Source: JASHUC01 sp963849095
GTDB taxonomy: Bacteria > Pseudomonadota > Gammaproteobacteria > Steroidobacterales > Steroidobacteraceae
Length of the DNA stretch: 64,000 nt
NCBI GenBank assembly: GCA_963849095.1
Contig: CAWKGA010000001.1
Coordinates: 1-64,000, forward strand
Reading direction: 5' to 3'
The notes below the pieces were generated by a model that did not search any database, was not told the origin of the DNA, and was given only the letters and a program-made list of their open reading frames with translations. Below, piece after piece: positions 42,396 through 52,532 of this stretch (position 1 is its first letter; each line of letters begins with the position of its first letter). The translations under genes and the position numbers were made by a program.

Positions 42396-43868
42396 TCAGG
42401 CGCCCGCGCTGCTCGGATCGCGCCAGGCTCGCTCGAAAGGCAGCCGCCACGCATTCGGCGCGATGAGCTGGTGGATGGCGTTGGGTCCCCACGATCCCGG
42501 CGCGTACAGTCGAACGGGCGGCGGTGCCTCGAGCAGGGGCACCGACACCTCCCACAGCCGCTCGATGCCTTCGGCCGTGGTGAACAAGGTGTGGTCGCCC
42601 CGCATCGCATCGAGAATCAGCCGCTCGTAGGCCTCGAGCACATCCCCTTCATAGCGCGTGTCGTGCATGGCGAACTGCAAGCTCAGCTTGTCGAGCCGCA
42701 TGCCCGGGCCCGGTCGCTTGCCGTAGAACGATAGCGACATCTTGGAGGAGTCCGCCAGGTCGAACGTCAAATGGTCCGGCCCCTGGGAACCGACGCCCGA
42801 GCCCGGGGGGAACATGCTCTTCGGCGGCTCCCGGAAGGCGATCGAGATGATTCGCTGGCCTTCCGCGAGGCGCTTGCCCGTGCGCAGATAGAACGGCACG
42901 CCGGCCCAGCGCCAGGTATCGATGGAGCACTTGAGCGCAATGAAAGTTTCGGTGTCCGATTCGGCCGCGACGCCTTTCTCGGAGCGATAGCCGGTGTACT
43001 GCCCGCGCACCACGTCGGCCGGCAGGATGGGCAGCATGCAGCGAAAGACCTTGTTCTTCTCGTCGCTGATCGGAGCGGACGCGAGCGCGGTGGGCGGCTC
43101 CATCGCGACGAAGGCGAGAATCTGGAACAGATGGGTCACCACCATGTCGCGATAGGCGCCGGTCAACTCGTAGAAGGCGGCGCGCCGGTCGAGCCCCAGC
43201 GTCTCGGGCACGTCGATCTGCACGTGATCGATGAAGTTGCGGTTCCAGATCGGCTCGAACAGCCCGTTCGCGAACCGGAACGCGAGGATGTTCTGCGCCG
43301 GCTCCTTGCCGAGGAAGTGATCGATGCGGAAGATCCGGTCCTCGTCGAACACCTCGTGCAATTTCGCATTGAGCGAGACCGCGCTCGCGAGGTCGGTGCC
43401 GAACGGCTTCTCCATGATGATGCGGGCACGCGCAATGAGGTTGGCCTCGGCGAGCGTGTGGATCGCGTCGAGCGCCGCATTGGGCGGCACGCTGAGATGG
43501 TGCAAGCGGTCGTTCTTGCCGTTGAAGGCCTGCTCCGCGCGCTCCACGGCGGCCTTCAGGGCGCTCGGGCCGGCAGCGAGGGGCACGTAGTCCAGGCAGT
43601 CGCTGAAGGTCTTCCATTCGCTGTCCTCGACCTTGCAAGTCGAGAACTGGCTGAGCGCCTCCCGCGCGAGCTTCCGGAACGCATCGGGCGTCAGGTCATC
43701 GAGCGAGACGCCGACGATCCGGCACCCCGGAATGAACCCGATGCTCGTCAGCCGGAAGAGCCCCGGCAGGAGCTTGCGTTTGGCCAGATCGCCGGTGGCG
43801 CCCACCAGCACGACAACCTGAGGACGTTCCGGACCCACTCCGGCAGGAATCTTCGCCACGGCTCGCAC
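42396..43868 (-). CDS. zwf: Glucose-6-phosphate dehydrogenase
   Basis: The 490-residue enzyme has the NADP loop VLVGATGDLAKRKLLPGLF, EKPFGTDLASA, the substrate signature RIDHFLGKEPAQN (His acts as base in the mechanism) and the C-terminal domain (SLQFAMHDTRYEGDVLEAYERLI). It makes 6-phosphogluconolactone and NADPH at the head of the pentose-phosphate and Entner-Doudoroff routes. The start is GTG 43868. No pgl or edd gene follows it here. Confidence 0.95.
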   Translation of the reverse strand: MRAVAKIPAGVGPERPQVVVLVGATGDLAKRKLLPGLFRLTSIGFIPGCRIVGVSLDDLTPDAFRKLAREALSQFSTCKVEDSEWKTFSDCLDYVPLAAGPSALKAAVERAEQAFNGKNDRLHHLSVPPNAALDAIHTLAEANLIARARIIMEKPFGTDLASAVSLNAKLHEVFDEDRIFRIDHFLGKEPAQNILAFRFANGLFEPIWNRNFIDHVQIDVPETLGLDRRAAFYELTGAYRDMVVTHLFQILAFVAMEPPTALASAPISDEKNKVFRCMLPILPADVVRGQYTGYRSEKGVAAESDTETFIALKCSIDTWRWAGVPFYLRTGKRLAEGQRIISIAFREPPKSMFPPGSGVGSQGPDHLTFDLADSSKMSLSFYGKRPGPGMRLDKLSLQFAMHDTRYEGDVLEAYERLILDAMRGDHTLFTTAEGIERLWEVSVPLLEAPPPVRLYAPGSWGPNAIHQLIAPNAWRLPFERAWRDPSSAGA

Positions 43869-44111
43869 CCTCTACTGCTCGGATCGAACGATCGCCGCGA
43901 AACGCCGCACGCATCGCGCGGCGCCGCGGGGAACGAACAGTATGCCAGATCGCGCGGCTCTCCTATCCGCCTCACGGCGGCGCCCCAGACGCCGCTCACG
44001 TCGTGCATCGAGCTCGCAGGGTAGATCCGCTTGATGATTCCGCCCACGATTCCGAGCGGCTGCGCCGCCGTCTCGGTAGACTCGGCCCCTTGACGCCATA
44101 GAGGGGGTCCC

Positions 44112-45437
44112 ATGGCCGCAAACGCTGAGAGCGCCGTCGATCTGTCCCGTCTGCTCGACGAGCGGGCGATCTCTCCCCTGCAGGCACTCGTTGCGGTGCT
44201 GAGTGCCCTCATCATGTTCGTGGATGGCTACGACGTGCAGGTGATGGCGCTCGCCGTCCCGCTGGTGTCTCACGAATGGTCGCTCACCCCGCCGCACTTC
44301 AGTCTCGCGCTCTCCGCGGTGCTGTTCGGCATCTGCGTGGGCGCCGCGTTCATCGCGCCACTCGGCGATCGGGCGGGCCGGCGCACGCTGCTCATCCTCG
44401 CGATGACGGTGATTGGCCTTGCGACCATGGCGACGTCAACCGCCGGCAGCCCGGCCCAGTTCGTCCTGTGGAGGCTCCTCACCGGGATCGGCCTCGGGAT
44501 GAGCATCCCCAACTGCAATGCGTGGACGGCCGAGTACGTACCGGTGCGCAGCCGACCGACCATCCTGGTCGTCATGAACGCGGCGATCGGCGCGGGCTCC
44601 TTCTGTGCCGGCTTCATCGCCCCGGTGATCTTCGCGCACTGGGGCTGGCGCGGCGCGTTCGTGATCGGCGGCGTGACGCCGCTCATCATCGGACTGCTCA
44701 TCGTGCTCTCGGCGCCGGAGTCGCTCAAGTTCCTGGTGTTGCGTCGCCCGCAGGACCCGCGGATCGCCTCGATCCTCGCGCGCATCGCGCCGGACGTGGA
44801 TCCGGCGACGCCCTTCCATCGCCCCCCGGATACTCAGGTGTCGCGCTGGTCCCTGGTCGATTTGCTCGGTCCGGTCTATCAGCGCCGGACGTTCGTGCTG
44901 TGGGGCGTCGTCGTCGCCGACCTGTTCGCGCTCTATGTGCTCATCAGCTGGCTTCCGACCCTGCTGCAATCGGCCGGCTGGCCGCTCAACGACGCCCTGC
45001 GCGGCGCGGTGCTCATCCAGGCCGGCGGAGTGGGGGGCGGGATCCTGCTCTCGGCGTTCCTGAGCCGGGGCACGACCATCCCCGCTCTGTTCGTCGCGTA
45101 CCTGATCACCGCCGCCTGCCTCGTGCTGTTCCACATGGCGCCGGCGGCGACCGCCGTGAGCTGGATCGCGCTGCTCGTGATCGGCGGCGGCACCAGCGGC
45201 GCGCAGCTGTGCCTCAACGCGCTCGCCACGGCGTACTATCCGCCGGCGATCAAGGCGAGCGGGATGAGCTGGGCCGGGGTCGTCGGTAATTTAGGCGCGT
45301 TTGCCGCGCCCATCGCCGGCGGTTGGGCCATCGATCGGGGCTACTCGTCCGGCAGCATTCTCGCGATGCTTGCGGTGCCCCTCGTTCTCTGCGCGCTCGG
45401 CGTGCTGTTCATGCGCCGCGAGTGGCAGTGGAACTGA
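44112..45437 (+). CDS. MFS transporter, aromatic acid:H+ symporter (AAHS) family
   Basis: The 441-residue protein has about 12 membrane segments and the AAHS signatures: MFVDGYDVQVMALAVP in helix 1, the loop motif LGDRAGRRTLL, RLLTGIGLGMSIPN and APESLKF in the central loop. AAHS carriers import benzoate-like acids with protons. The neighbouring dienelactone hydrolase, dehydrogenase and cupin genes fit an aromatic-acid catabolic leaning, but the substrate is inferred. Confidence 0.88.
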   Translation: MAANAESAVDLSRLLDERAISPLQALVAVLSALIMFVDGYDVQVMALAVPLVSHEWSLTPPHFSLALSAVLFGICVGAAFIAPLGDRAGRRTLLILAMTVIGLATMATSTAGSPAQFVLWRLLTGIGLGMSIPNCNAWTAEYVPVRSRPTILVVMNAAIGAGSFCAGFIAPVIFAHWGWRGAFVIGGVTPLIIGLLIVLSAPESLKFLVLRRPQDPRIASILARIAPDVDPATPFHRPPDTQVSRWSLVDLLGPVYQRRTFVLWGVVVADLFALYVLISWLPTLLQSAGWPLNDALRGAVLIQAGGVGGGILLSAFLSRGTTIPALFVAYLITAACLVLFHMAPAATAVSWIALLVIGGGTSGAQLCLNALATAYYPPAIKASGMSWAGVVGNLGAFAAPIAGGWAIDRGYSSGSILAMLAVPLVLCALGVLFMRREWQWN

Positions 45438-45450
45438 GCGCGCGACCGCC

Positions 45451-48400
45451 TTAGTACTCGAACTGGTACGAGAGCCCGACACTGCTGCCCGGATCGTTCT
45501 CCGGCGTCGTGCCCTGCGCGGTGGCGGAGCCGTTGCCGAGCTTCGTCTGCAGCTTCAAATGCTTGCTGAGGTCGATATCCACCTCGAGCTGGCTCGTGCC
45601 CGTCGTGTTCTGCGTCGCCGCGACGAAAACGCGGCTCGACACGTAGCGGCCGGCCGTGACGCTCGCTCCGGACGTCTGGGGGGTGCCGTTCGCGCTCGTG
45701 GTCGTCGCGCTCCCGACCGTCAGGCGATTGAGGCCGAGAGCCTTCTGTATCTTGCCGAGCGGGTTGAGTGCGCTTCCGCCGCCGATCCCGCTCAGGCTCG
45801 CGAGCGCCGCGCCGATCTCGGCGACCTGCAATCCTGTCAGCTGCGAGGCACTCTCGCCGAACAGCAGCCGCGCGAGGATCTCATCCTGCGGCAGCTGCGG
45901 AGAGCTGGTCAGCGTGAATTTCGGTGCGTCGGCGAGGCCCGTGACGCGCAGGGTCACCGTCGCATCGGCCGCGCTCGTCTGCGCCGTGAAGTCGAGCGTC
46001 GGATCGATCTTGCCCCTCAGGCCCGCGCCGTTGAAGCTCACCTCGCCCCTCGTGAAGTTGAGCTGCGTGCTCGCGAGCGTGAACGTGCCCATGATGAGCT
46101 GGAAGCCGCCCCTCACCTGCGGCGCTTCGCTCGTGCCGTGGATGGTCAAGCTCCCGCCGAGCTCGGCGTCGAGGCCCCGGCCTTGCACGAGAATCTCGCG
46201 GGGCGCCGCGAGCGACACGTCGAGGCCGATCGTGAGGCGCCGCTTCTCCGGCTCGGGAGGCGCCTCGCCCGGACGGCGCACGTCGAGCACCGCGACGTTG
46301 GGCGGCAGGCTATCCGGGATCCCGATCTGCGCCCGGTTCAAATGGACCGTTCCCGTCACGTCTATCCGCTGCCGCAGCGTTCCCTGGAGGTGGATATCGG
46401 CGTCGAGATTGGCCGTCAGGATGTCGCTCGTGATCGGCTGTGCATTCTTCGCGTGCAGCTCAACGTTGATCGGCATCTTCGACTTCAGAAGACCGAGCGT
46501 GCCGGTCATCGAGACCTGGCCCGCCCCCGCGTGCGCGGTGAGGCTCGCGATGCGGAGGATCCCCTGGCCGCCGATGAGCCGCGCGGTGATGTCGTCGAAG
46601 TGCACGCCCTGCGCGTAGTCGCGGATGTCACCGTGGGTGAGCTCGATGCTGCCGCCGATCTCCGGCGCCTGTGCAGGGCCCGTCACCGTGGCATCGACCA
46701 TGAAGGTGCCTGCGGCACGCTCGCCGTGAGCCTCGAGCAGCGGATTGGCGAGGGCGGCATCGAGCTTTCCAGATAGCTTGAGGCTCAACGCGCCCGCGGC
46801 GGTGAGCGGCGCCTGCCCCGTCAGCTTCAGCTGTGAGGCGCGGCCGGCGGTGAGCTGCGCATCGACCTGAGCGGCGGTTCCTCCGAGCTCCGCGGTGGCC
46901 TTCAGGTTGAGCGCCGGCAGGTTCCGCGCGGCGCTGTTCGCCATCCGCAGCCCGATCACCTCGAGCGTGGCGCGGCCTTCGGGAGCCGACAAGGTGCCCG
47001 TGAGCCGCGCGTCGGCGTCGAGCGTGCCTTGCGCGAGCAGATCTGGCGCGAAGCCATTGACGAGCGCTGCATCGACGCGGCTCAGCGACGCGTTGAGGTC
47101 GAGCGCCGGGGAGATCTCTCCCTCGGCCGACAGTGTCGCGTGCTGGACGCCGAGTTTGAGCCCGCTCACCCGCAGCCCATCCTTGAACGCGAGGCGCGCG
47201 GGCGAGAGCAGCCGCAGCGATGCGCCGCGATAGCCGGCCTCGACCTTCTCGAGCGTGAGCACGCGGCTCGCGATGCTCAGCCGAACGGTGGCGTCGAGAC
47301 TCGCCGGCGCGCCGCGCACATCCGGAGATTGCGCCGAGAGCTGCAGCGGCAGGGCGTCGATGGGCCCGGAGCCGGTGAGCACCGCGTTGGCCGAGACGCT
47401 GGAGTCCCCGACGTGGCGTGCTTCCACTCGCAGCTGCGCGTGCGTGCGGCCCGCATCGGGGCTCAGCGTCACGCTCGCCGCGACGCTGCCCTCGAGCGGC
47501 CTGCCGATGAGCGGCTGCAGATCGGCGAGACGGCCGATATTGAGGTTGAGGCTCCCGCTCCCCTGCGCCAGGTTCGCGCCCGTCGTCATGTTCGCGTCGA
47601 TGTGCACGCTCTTCCAGTTCGTACGCTGCACAGTGAGATGGAACCGGCCGCCCGGGCTGGGCTCGAGCGAGGCCTGCAGGTCGAGCGGGGCGCCGTCGAA
47701 GCTGCCGTGCGCCGCGAGCGAGCCGGTGAGGGCAGACGGAAGGCCGCGCAACTGCAGGCTCGCATTGAGGGTGCCCTGCGTTGAGCCGCGAATGGAAACA
47801 GTCGACGCCGCCTGGACCTGCGCGGCGAGCGCGCGGATCGGGCCCGTCAGCTGGCCGGAAAGCGTGAGTCTGCCGCTCAGCGCGGGCGAGACCGCCGCGA
47901 GAGTGGGCACGGAGAGGTTCCAGCGCGCGCGCAGCGACTGCAAGCCGCTCTGCGATCCCGATGCGCCTCGTGCGCCCGCGACCGCGAGCTCGGCGGTCCC
48001 ATTCCCCGAGAGGGAGACGGCCCGTCCCGTGAGGAGCAGTCTCCCCACCTCGATGGCCCGATCGGTCCAGCTGGCCGAGAGCTCAAGCCGCGGGGCGTTC
48101 CCGAGCAGACCCGCGAGCGCCGGCGGCGCGCGCAGGCCGGCGGTTCTCGCATCGAGATCGAGCTGGGCCCCCGCCGCGGTCTCCGCGAGCGTCCCGCTCG
48201 CGGCAAGGCTGCCCGACACCTTCTTCAGGGCGCCAGGCTCCGTCGATTTCCCGCCCGCGAGCGCCGCGAAAGGGGCGACATCGGGTATGCGCACTTCGAA
48301 GGTTACGCTTCGCTCGCCTGCCGTGACGGCTCGCGCCTGCACCGAGAGCAGGTGCTGGCTCGCCGCGATCTCGATCGGCCGCGTGGGCTCATCGAGATGC

Positions 48401-49470
48401 AGCGTGGCATCGAGGCGGATCGGCGAGCCGGCGAGCAGCCGCGGCGCGGGGTCGGGCAGCACGAGCCCGCTCGCCGACGCGTGGAGCGTGAGCGCGCCGC
48501 CCGTGGCGCCGAGGCTCGCGTCGAGCATCTCGAGCTCCACGTGCCCCGGAATCTCGAGTCCATCGACCAGCAGGTGCGCGCTCGCTTGCGGGCCCGTGAG
48601 CGGCCCGTGCCACTTTCCCCGCAGGCTGACGCTTCGCCACGCGAGTCCCGGACGCGGCGCGATCGCGGCCGAGTCGAGCGAGTAGTCGAGCTCGGCGGAG
48701 CGCCGCTCCAGATCGACGGTTCCCTGCGCACTCGCGCTGAGATTTCCCACCCGCCCGCGAAGCTCGATGCGCTCCGCCGTCCGGGGCCCCTCGAGGCTGG
48801 CGGTCACGTCGAGCGCACCGAGCCCCGGCAGCTGGACCAGATGCTCGAGCGGCCCGCTCGCCGGCTCCTCGAGCCGCAGCCTCGCATCCATCCGGGAGCG
48901 GTCGAAGTGCAGGGCGAGCTCGTAGTCACCGTTGCCGTCGGTGCGGTGCACCGTGACGCTGCCGGTCGCATCCTCGAGGGACTCGAGATGCGCGCTGCCC
49001 CGCACCGCGAGCGAGGTCCGCGTCCCCGCGAGCGCCGGCTCGAGCACCAGGGCGTCGATGCTGAACTGCCCCACGTCGATGCGCGGCACCGTCACGTTGC
49101 CGCCGGAGGAGGGCGAAGGATTCGTGATCGGCAACCGCACCATATCGAGACGGGCGACGTGGAGGCTCCTGGCCCGCACATCCCAGGCGACGAAGTGGAG
49201 CGGCGACCAGCGCAGCGAGATGCCCTGCGCGGTGAGCCACACGCCGCGGTCGTCGCTCAGTGCCAGCTCTCCCACGTCGATAGCGGAGGGCAAGGAGCCT
49301 GCGAGTCCCGAGATCAACACATGCCCCTTCGTGAGCCTCGCCGTCCATCGCTCGATGAGGACGCGGCCACCGGCCGTGTTGCCCGCGACGAGGATGCCGC
49401 CTGCCGTCGCGAGGATCAGCGCCACGAGGGCGGCGACGGTCCAGGCGGCGATTCGCGCGGCGCGACGCAT
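45451..49470 (-). CDS. tamB: Translocation and assembly module subunit TamB
   Basis: The 1339-residue protein has an N-terminal inner-membrane helix (ARIAAWTVAALVALILATAGGILVA), an elongated beta-helical region made of repeated strands and a C-terminal DUF490/TamB domain (about 1000-1339; ILVQGRGLDAELGGSLTIHG; PQLPQDEILARLLFGESASQLTGLQ). It spans the periplasm and works with TamA in outer-membrane protein insertion and lipid transport. Its ATG overlaps the tamA stop by one base (TGATG). The C-terminal end QFEY is the usual aromatic finish. Confidence 0.93.
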   Translation of the reverse strand: MRRAARIAAWTVAALVALILATAGGILVAGNTAGGRVLIERWTARLTKGHVLISGLAGSLPSAIDVGELALSDDRGVWLTAQGISLRWSPLHFVAWDVRARSLHVARLDMVRLPITNPSPSSGGNVTVPRIDVGQFSIDALVLEPALAGTRTSLAVRGSAHLESLEDATGSVTVHRTDGNGDYELALHFDRSRMDARLRLEEPASGPLEHLVQLPGLGALDVTASLEGPRTAERIELRGRVGNLSASAQGTVDLERRSAELDYSLDSAAIAPRPGLAWRSVSLRGKWHGPLTGPQASAHLLVDGLEIPGHVELEMLDASLGATGGALTLHASASGLVLPDPAPRLLAGSPIRLDATLHLDEPTRPIEIAASQHLLSVQARAVTAGERSVTFEVRIPDVAPFAALAGGKSTEPGALKKVSGSLAASGTLAETAAGAQLDLDARTAGLRAPPALAGLLGNAPRLELSASWTDRAIEVGRLLLTGRAVSLSGNGTAELAVAGARGASGSQSGLQSLRARWNLSVPTLAAVSPALSGRLTLSGQLTGPIRALAAQVQAASTVSIRGSTQGTLNASLQLRGLPSALTGSLAAHGSFDGAPLDLQASLEPSPGGRFHLTVQRTNWKSVHIDANMTTGANLAQGSGSLNLNIGRLADLQPLIGRPLEGSVAASVTLSPDAGRTHAQLRVEARHVGDSSVSANAVLTGSGPIDALPLQLSAQSPDVRGAPASLDATVRLSIASRVLTLEKVEAGYRGASLRLLSPARLAFKDGLRVSGLKLGVQHATLSAEGEISPALDLNASLSRVDAALVNGFAPDLLAQGTLDADARLTGTLSAPEGRATLEVIGLRMANSAARNLPALNLKATAELGGTAAQVDAQLTAGRASQLKLTGQAPLTAAGALSLKLSGKLDAALANPLLEAHGERAAGTFMVDATVTGPAQAPEIGGSIELTHGDIRDYAQGVHFDDITARLIGGQGILRIASLTAHAGAGQVSMTGTLGLLKSKMPINVELHAKNAQPITSDILTANLDADIHLQGTLRQRIDVTGTVHLNRAQIGIPDSLPPNVAVLDVRRPGEAPPEPEKRRLTIGLDVSLAAPREILVQGRGLDAELGGSLTIHGTSEAPQVRGGFQLIMGTFTLASTQLNFTRGEVSFNGAGLRGKIDPTLDFTAQTSAADATVTLRVTGLADAPKFTLTSSPQLPQDEILARLLFGESASQLTGLQVAEIGAALASLSGIGGGSALNPLGKIQKALGLNRLTVGSATTTSANGTPQTSGASVTAGRYVSSRVFVAATQNTTGTSQLEVDIDLSKHLKLQTKLGNGSATAQGTTPENDPGSSVGLSYQFEY

Positions 49471-51422
49471 CAGAATGCCTGCCCCAGGCCGATGTAGACC
49501 TCGAAGCGGTCGTCGTCCGCGCGCCGCACCGTCGGCATGGCGAAATCCAGGCGGATGGGACCGATGGGGGTGTAGTAACGCAGACCCGTGCCGATGCCGA
49601 CGCACGAAGCGCCGCTGAACTTCTCATACGAGGATTTGGCGGGCGTCGGGGGGATGGTATCCGAGAAGAAGCAGTGCCGCGGGATGGTGAAGGGGTTCAA
49701 TCCCTCGCCAACGCCGCCCCCGTCGGCGAAGAGCACCGCGCCGAAGTTCGCGCCGATGCGCTGCCGCAGCTCGAGGTTGGCGGCGTTCATGGTCGTGCCG
49801 CCGACCGGATTGTAGTCGTTCTCGAACTGCGGTCCGACGGCCTGATAGCGGTACCCGCGGACCGTCCCGCTACCGCCCGCGTAGAAGCGCTGATCCGGCG
49901 GCAGGCTGAACTCGCTCGCACCCAGCGCAACGCCGGCCATCACGCGCGCCGCGAACACGGTGCGCCCCGGCTCCTTGCCAATGAGTCCGCTCAGATCGAA
50001 GTAGTGGGAGAGGTTCGCCTGCGTAATGGTGAACGTTGCGCTCGGTTGGATGCCCTGACCGAACGACCGAGTCGGGGTGAAGTTGAGCGCGCCCCGCGTG
50101 CCGTGAGTCGGATCGGTGAGGGGCGAGGCGAGGTCCGTCGAGTCGTAAAGAATGCTGAGCGGCAGCGACAGGAGCGCGTAGTAGAACGTCGCGCCCTCCT
50201 GGATGTCCGTCTCGTGCTCCCCGGAGACCCCGGCGTTGAAGCTCCAGACGCTCGAGAGCTTGCGGCTCAAGGTCACGCCGGCGCTCTCGGCCGTCTGATC
50301 GTAGGCCTGCAGGTCCTGCTTCAATCCGCTCAGCGCGAACTGCAGCGACTGGTCGCGGCCGCCGAAGTCCGGAAGGATGTACTTGGCGGTCGTATCGTAG
50401 CCGAGGCCCGTCGTGGCGGTGCCTCCGAGATTGATCATCGTCGCCGACAGGTCGAGCTCCTCGCCACTGCCGAAGATGTCGCGGTTGCCCCAGGTGACGC
50501 CGCCGCTGCCGCCGAGATCGCTCGAGTAGCCCGCGGTGAGGCCGACGGTGCGGCGCGGGCGCTCGGTCACCCTGAAGGTGATGGGCACCCGTCCAAGCTT
50601 GTCGGGGGCGCTCGCGAGCTCGATGCTGACCGTCGAGAACACACCGAGGCTCAGCAGATCCGCGCGGGCCTTCTCCACCTTCGCGGCATCGTAGGGGTCG
50701 CCGGCGTGCAGCAGGAGCCGCCGTCGCACGAGGGACTCGCGCACGTGCTGGAGCCCCTCGAAACGAATCTCGCCCACCCGCACCAGCGGGCCGGTCGCGA
50801 CATGGAACGTCAGGTTGAGGACGTGCTTCTGGGGATCCTCGTAGGCGACCGGAGCGGTGACCTTCGCAAAGGCATAGCCGCGGTCCTGCAGCGCGGTCTG
50901 CAGCCGGTCGCCGCCGTCCAGCACGTCGGAAGCCACGGCCGGTGCGCCCGACTTCAGGCCGAGCTTGCCCTGCATGCCCACAGGCAACGTGCCCTCGATG
51001 TCGATGCGGCCGAGATGGAAGAGCGGACCGGGAGTGAGCGTGATCTTGATGTGCGCGTCGGTGCCCTTGGGCAGCGCCGTCAGCGTCTTGCCGAGGTCCT
51101 GCGCATCGAGCCCCAGGCCGTTGATCGTGATCACAACGTAGCCCTCGTAGTACCCGAAGCTCCGGAGGACGGTCTGCAGGCGGTCCACGTCGCCCCGCGC
51201 ACGGGCGATGAGGCCGAAGGGGTTGACCGGAGCGGACGTGCGCAGCGCTTGCAGCTGCGATGTGGCCTTCACCGTCGAGTCGAGGTCGCCCAGCCCCGTC
51301 GAGACGAGCTGGACTCGGTACGTCTGGGGGTCGGCGGCGCGTGCGTGCGGGACGCCGCCGAGAATCGCGCAGGCGAGCAGGGCTCCGACGCCTCGAAGGC
51401 TCCGCTCAATGGCTGGAGTCAT
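49470..51422 (-). CDS. tamA: Translocation and assembly module subunit TamA
   Basis: The 650-residue Omp85-family protein starts at ATG 51422 with AAGGA upstream. It has a signal peptide (ALLACAILGGVPHARA), three POTRA-type modules (about 45-300; GDVDRLQTVLRSFGYYEG; VRVGEIRFEGLQHVRES) and a C-terminal 16-strand barrel with the Omp85 lid-lock region (RFYAGGSGTVRGYRYQ) and final aromatic residue (IGLGQAF). Together with TamB it forms the TAM complex of the outer membrane. Confidence 0.93.
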   Translation of the reverse strand: MTPAIERSLRGVGALLACAILGGVPHARAADPQTYRVQLVSTGLGDLDSTVKATSQLQALRTSAPVNPFGLIARARGDVDRLQTVLRSFGYYEGYVVITINGLGLDAQDLGKTLTALPKGTDAHIKITLTPGPLFHLGRIDIEGTLPVGMQGKLGLKSGAPAVASDVLDGGDRLQTALQDRGYAFAKVTAPVAYEDPQKHVLNLTFHVATGPLVRVGEIRFEGLQHVRESLVRRRLLLHAGDPYDAAKVEKARADLLSLGVFSTVSIELASAPDKLGRVPITFRVTERPRRTVGLTAGYSSDLGGSGGVTWGNRDIFGSGEELDLSATMINLGGTATTGLGYDTTAKYILPDFGGRDQSLQFALSGLKQDLQAYDQTAESAGVTLSRKLSSVWSFNAGVSGEHETDIQEGATFYYALLSLPLSILYDSTDLASPLTDPTHGTRGALNFTPTRSFGQGIQPSATFTITQANLSHYFDLSGLIGKEPGRTVFAARVMAGVALGASEFSLPPDQRFYAGGSGTVRGYRYQAVGPQFENDYNPVGGTTMNAANLELRQRIGANFGAVLFADGGGVGEGLNPFTIPRHCFFSDTIPPTPAKSSYEKFSGASCVGIGTGLRYYTPIGPIRLDFAMPTVRRADDDRFEVYIGLGQAF

Positions 51423-51633
51423 TCGGCATCCTTGAGATCGAGGCGCATGCCGATTGACGGCCATGATGGAAGAGCGTCGCAAGGAGTGACCCTGCTCCAG
51501 GTTCGGTTTGAAATGCTGCCACAGCAGCCTGTCCTTGGCGATGCTGCCTCGCGGGGGGGCCTTGTGGTAAAACGGGGCTCCAGCTCGGACGGCTCGTCCG
51601 CCGGGCCATCTCTTGGGCGAAGGGGGGCGTGCC

Positions 51634-52527
51634 ATGCACGAGGTCAGTCGAGGCCGGATCATCGCAACGTCGATCGCGATCGCTTCGTTGACGCTTGCGT
51701 GGCGTGCGGCGCCCGCGCAGGAGGACCCAACCGGAAACTGGGCCCCCATCTTCCAGGAGGACATGCCGGAGCGCGTGGCCGGCGCGGAGATCGGCGACTA
51801 TATGGGGTTGCCCATCAACGCTGCGGGGCTCCTGCGCGTGGAGAGCTGGAGCGCGGAGCTCATCGAGCTGCCGGAGAACCAGTGCAGGGAGCACGGGGCG
51901 GACTACGGCTGGCGCGGCCCGTCGGATCTCAGGATCTGGATGGACGTGGACCGGGCCACGCAGAAAGTCATCGCGTATCACACCCACCTCTCGGCTTACG
52001 GCGCGGAGCAGACGATCTGGATGGACGGCAGGGCGGAGCCTCCTCCTTATGCCCGCCATACCTGGCAGGGCTTCTCGACGGGCCACTGGGAGGGCGACAC
52101 GCTCGTCATCCGGACGACGCACCTCAAGGAGAACTGGTTTGGGCTCAACGGCGTACCGCGGAGCGATCTCGCCACCGCGAGCGCCCACCTCATGAGGCAC
52201 GGCGACTACCTCACCGTCGCCGTCATCACCTACGACCCGGTGTATCTGACCGAGCCCTTCATCCGGACGAGTGACTTCCATTACGACCCCCAGCAGCAGA
52301 TGGCGCCGTGGCCCTGCGAGTCGGTGGACGAGGTCGATCGCCCGCCGGGCGTCGTGCCGGCCTACCTACCGGGCAAGAACCCCTATCTCACCGAGTTTGC
52401 GGCCCGCTACGGTGTGCCTCCGCAGGCGGCCCTCGGCGGCGCCGAGACCATGTATCCCGAGTACATGGAGAAGCTGAAGACCATGAAGAGGCTGCCGCGC
52501 CTGCCCAGGCGCTTGCCGGCGCGGTAG
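51634..52527 (+). CDS. Secreted conserved hypothetical protein next to a PQQ dehydrogenase
   Basis: The 297-residue protein has a Sec signal (ATSIAIASLTLAWRAAPAQ). The mature part includes W-IFQEDMPERVAGAEIGDYMGLPIN, the TGHWEGDTLVIRTT motif (also in the gene at 8340) and CESVDEVDRPPGVVP near the end. Related proteins are common next to cytochrome/PQQ dehydrogenases, here 5 bp upstream of one. They may be periplasmic accessory or electron-transfer-associated proteins, but no function is established. It starts at ATG 51634 and reads divergently from tamA. Confidence 0.75.
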   Translation: MHEVSRGRIIATSIAIASLTLAWRAAPAQEDPTGNWAPIFQEDMPERVAGAEIGDYMGLPINAAGLLRVESWSAELIELPENQCREHGADYGWRGPSDLRIWMDVDRATQKVIAYHTHLSAYGAEQTIWMDGRAEPPPYARHTWQGFSTGHWEGDTLVIRTTHLKENWFGLNGVPRSDLATASAHLMRHGDYLTVAVITYDPVYLTEPFIRTSDFHYDPQQQMAPWPCESVDEVDRPPGVVPAYLPGKNPYLTEFAARYGVPPQAALGGAETMYPEYMEKLKTMKRLPRLPRRLPAR

Positions 52528-52532
52528 TGGCC

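Noticed and set aside
49674..52274. 866-codon frame opposite tamA
   Set aside because: Antisense to TamA, whose POTRA and barrel features are unmistakable.
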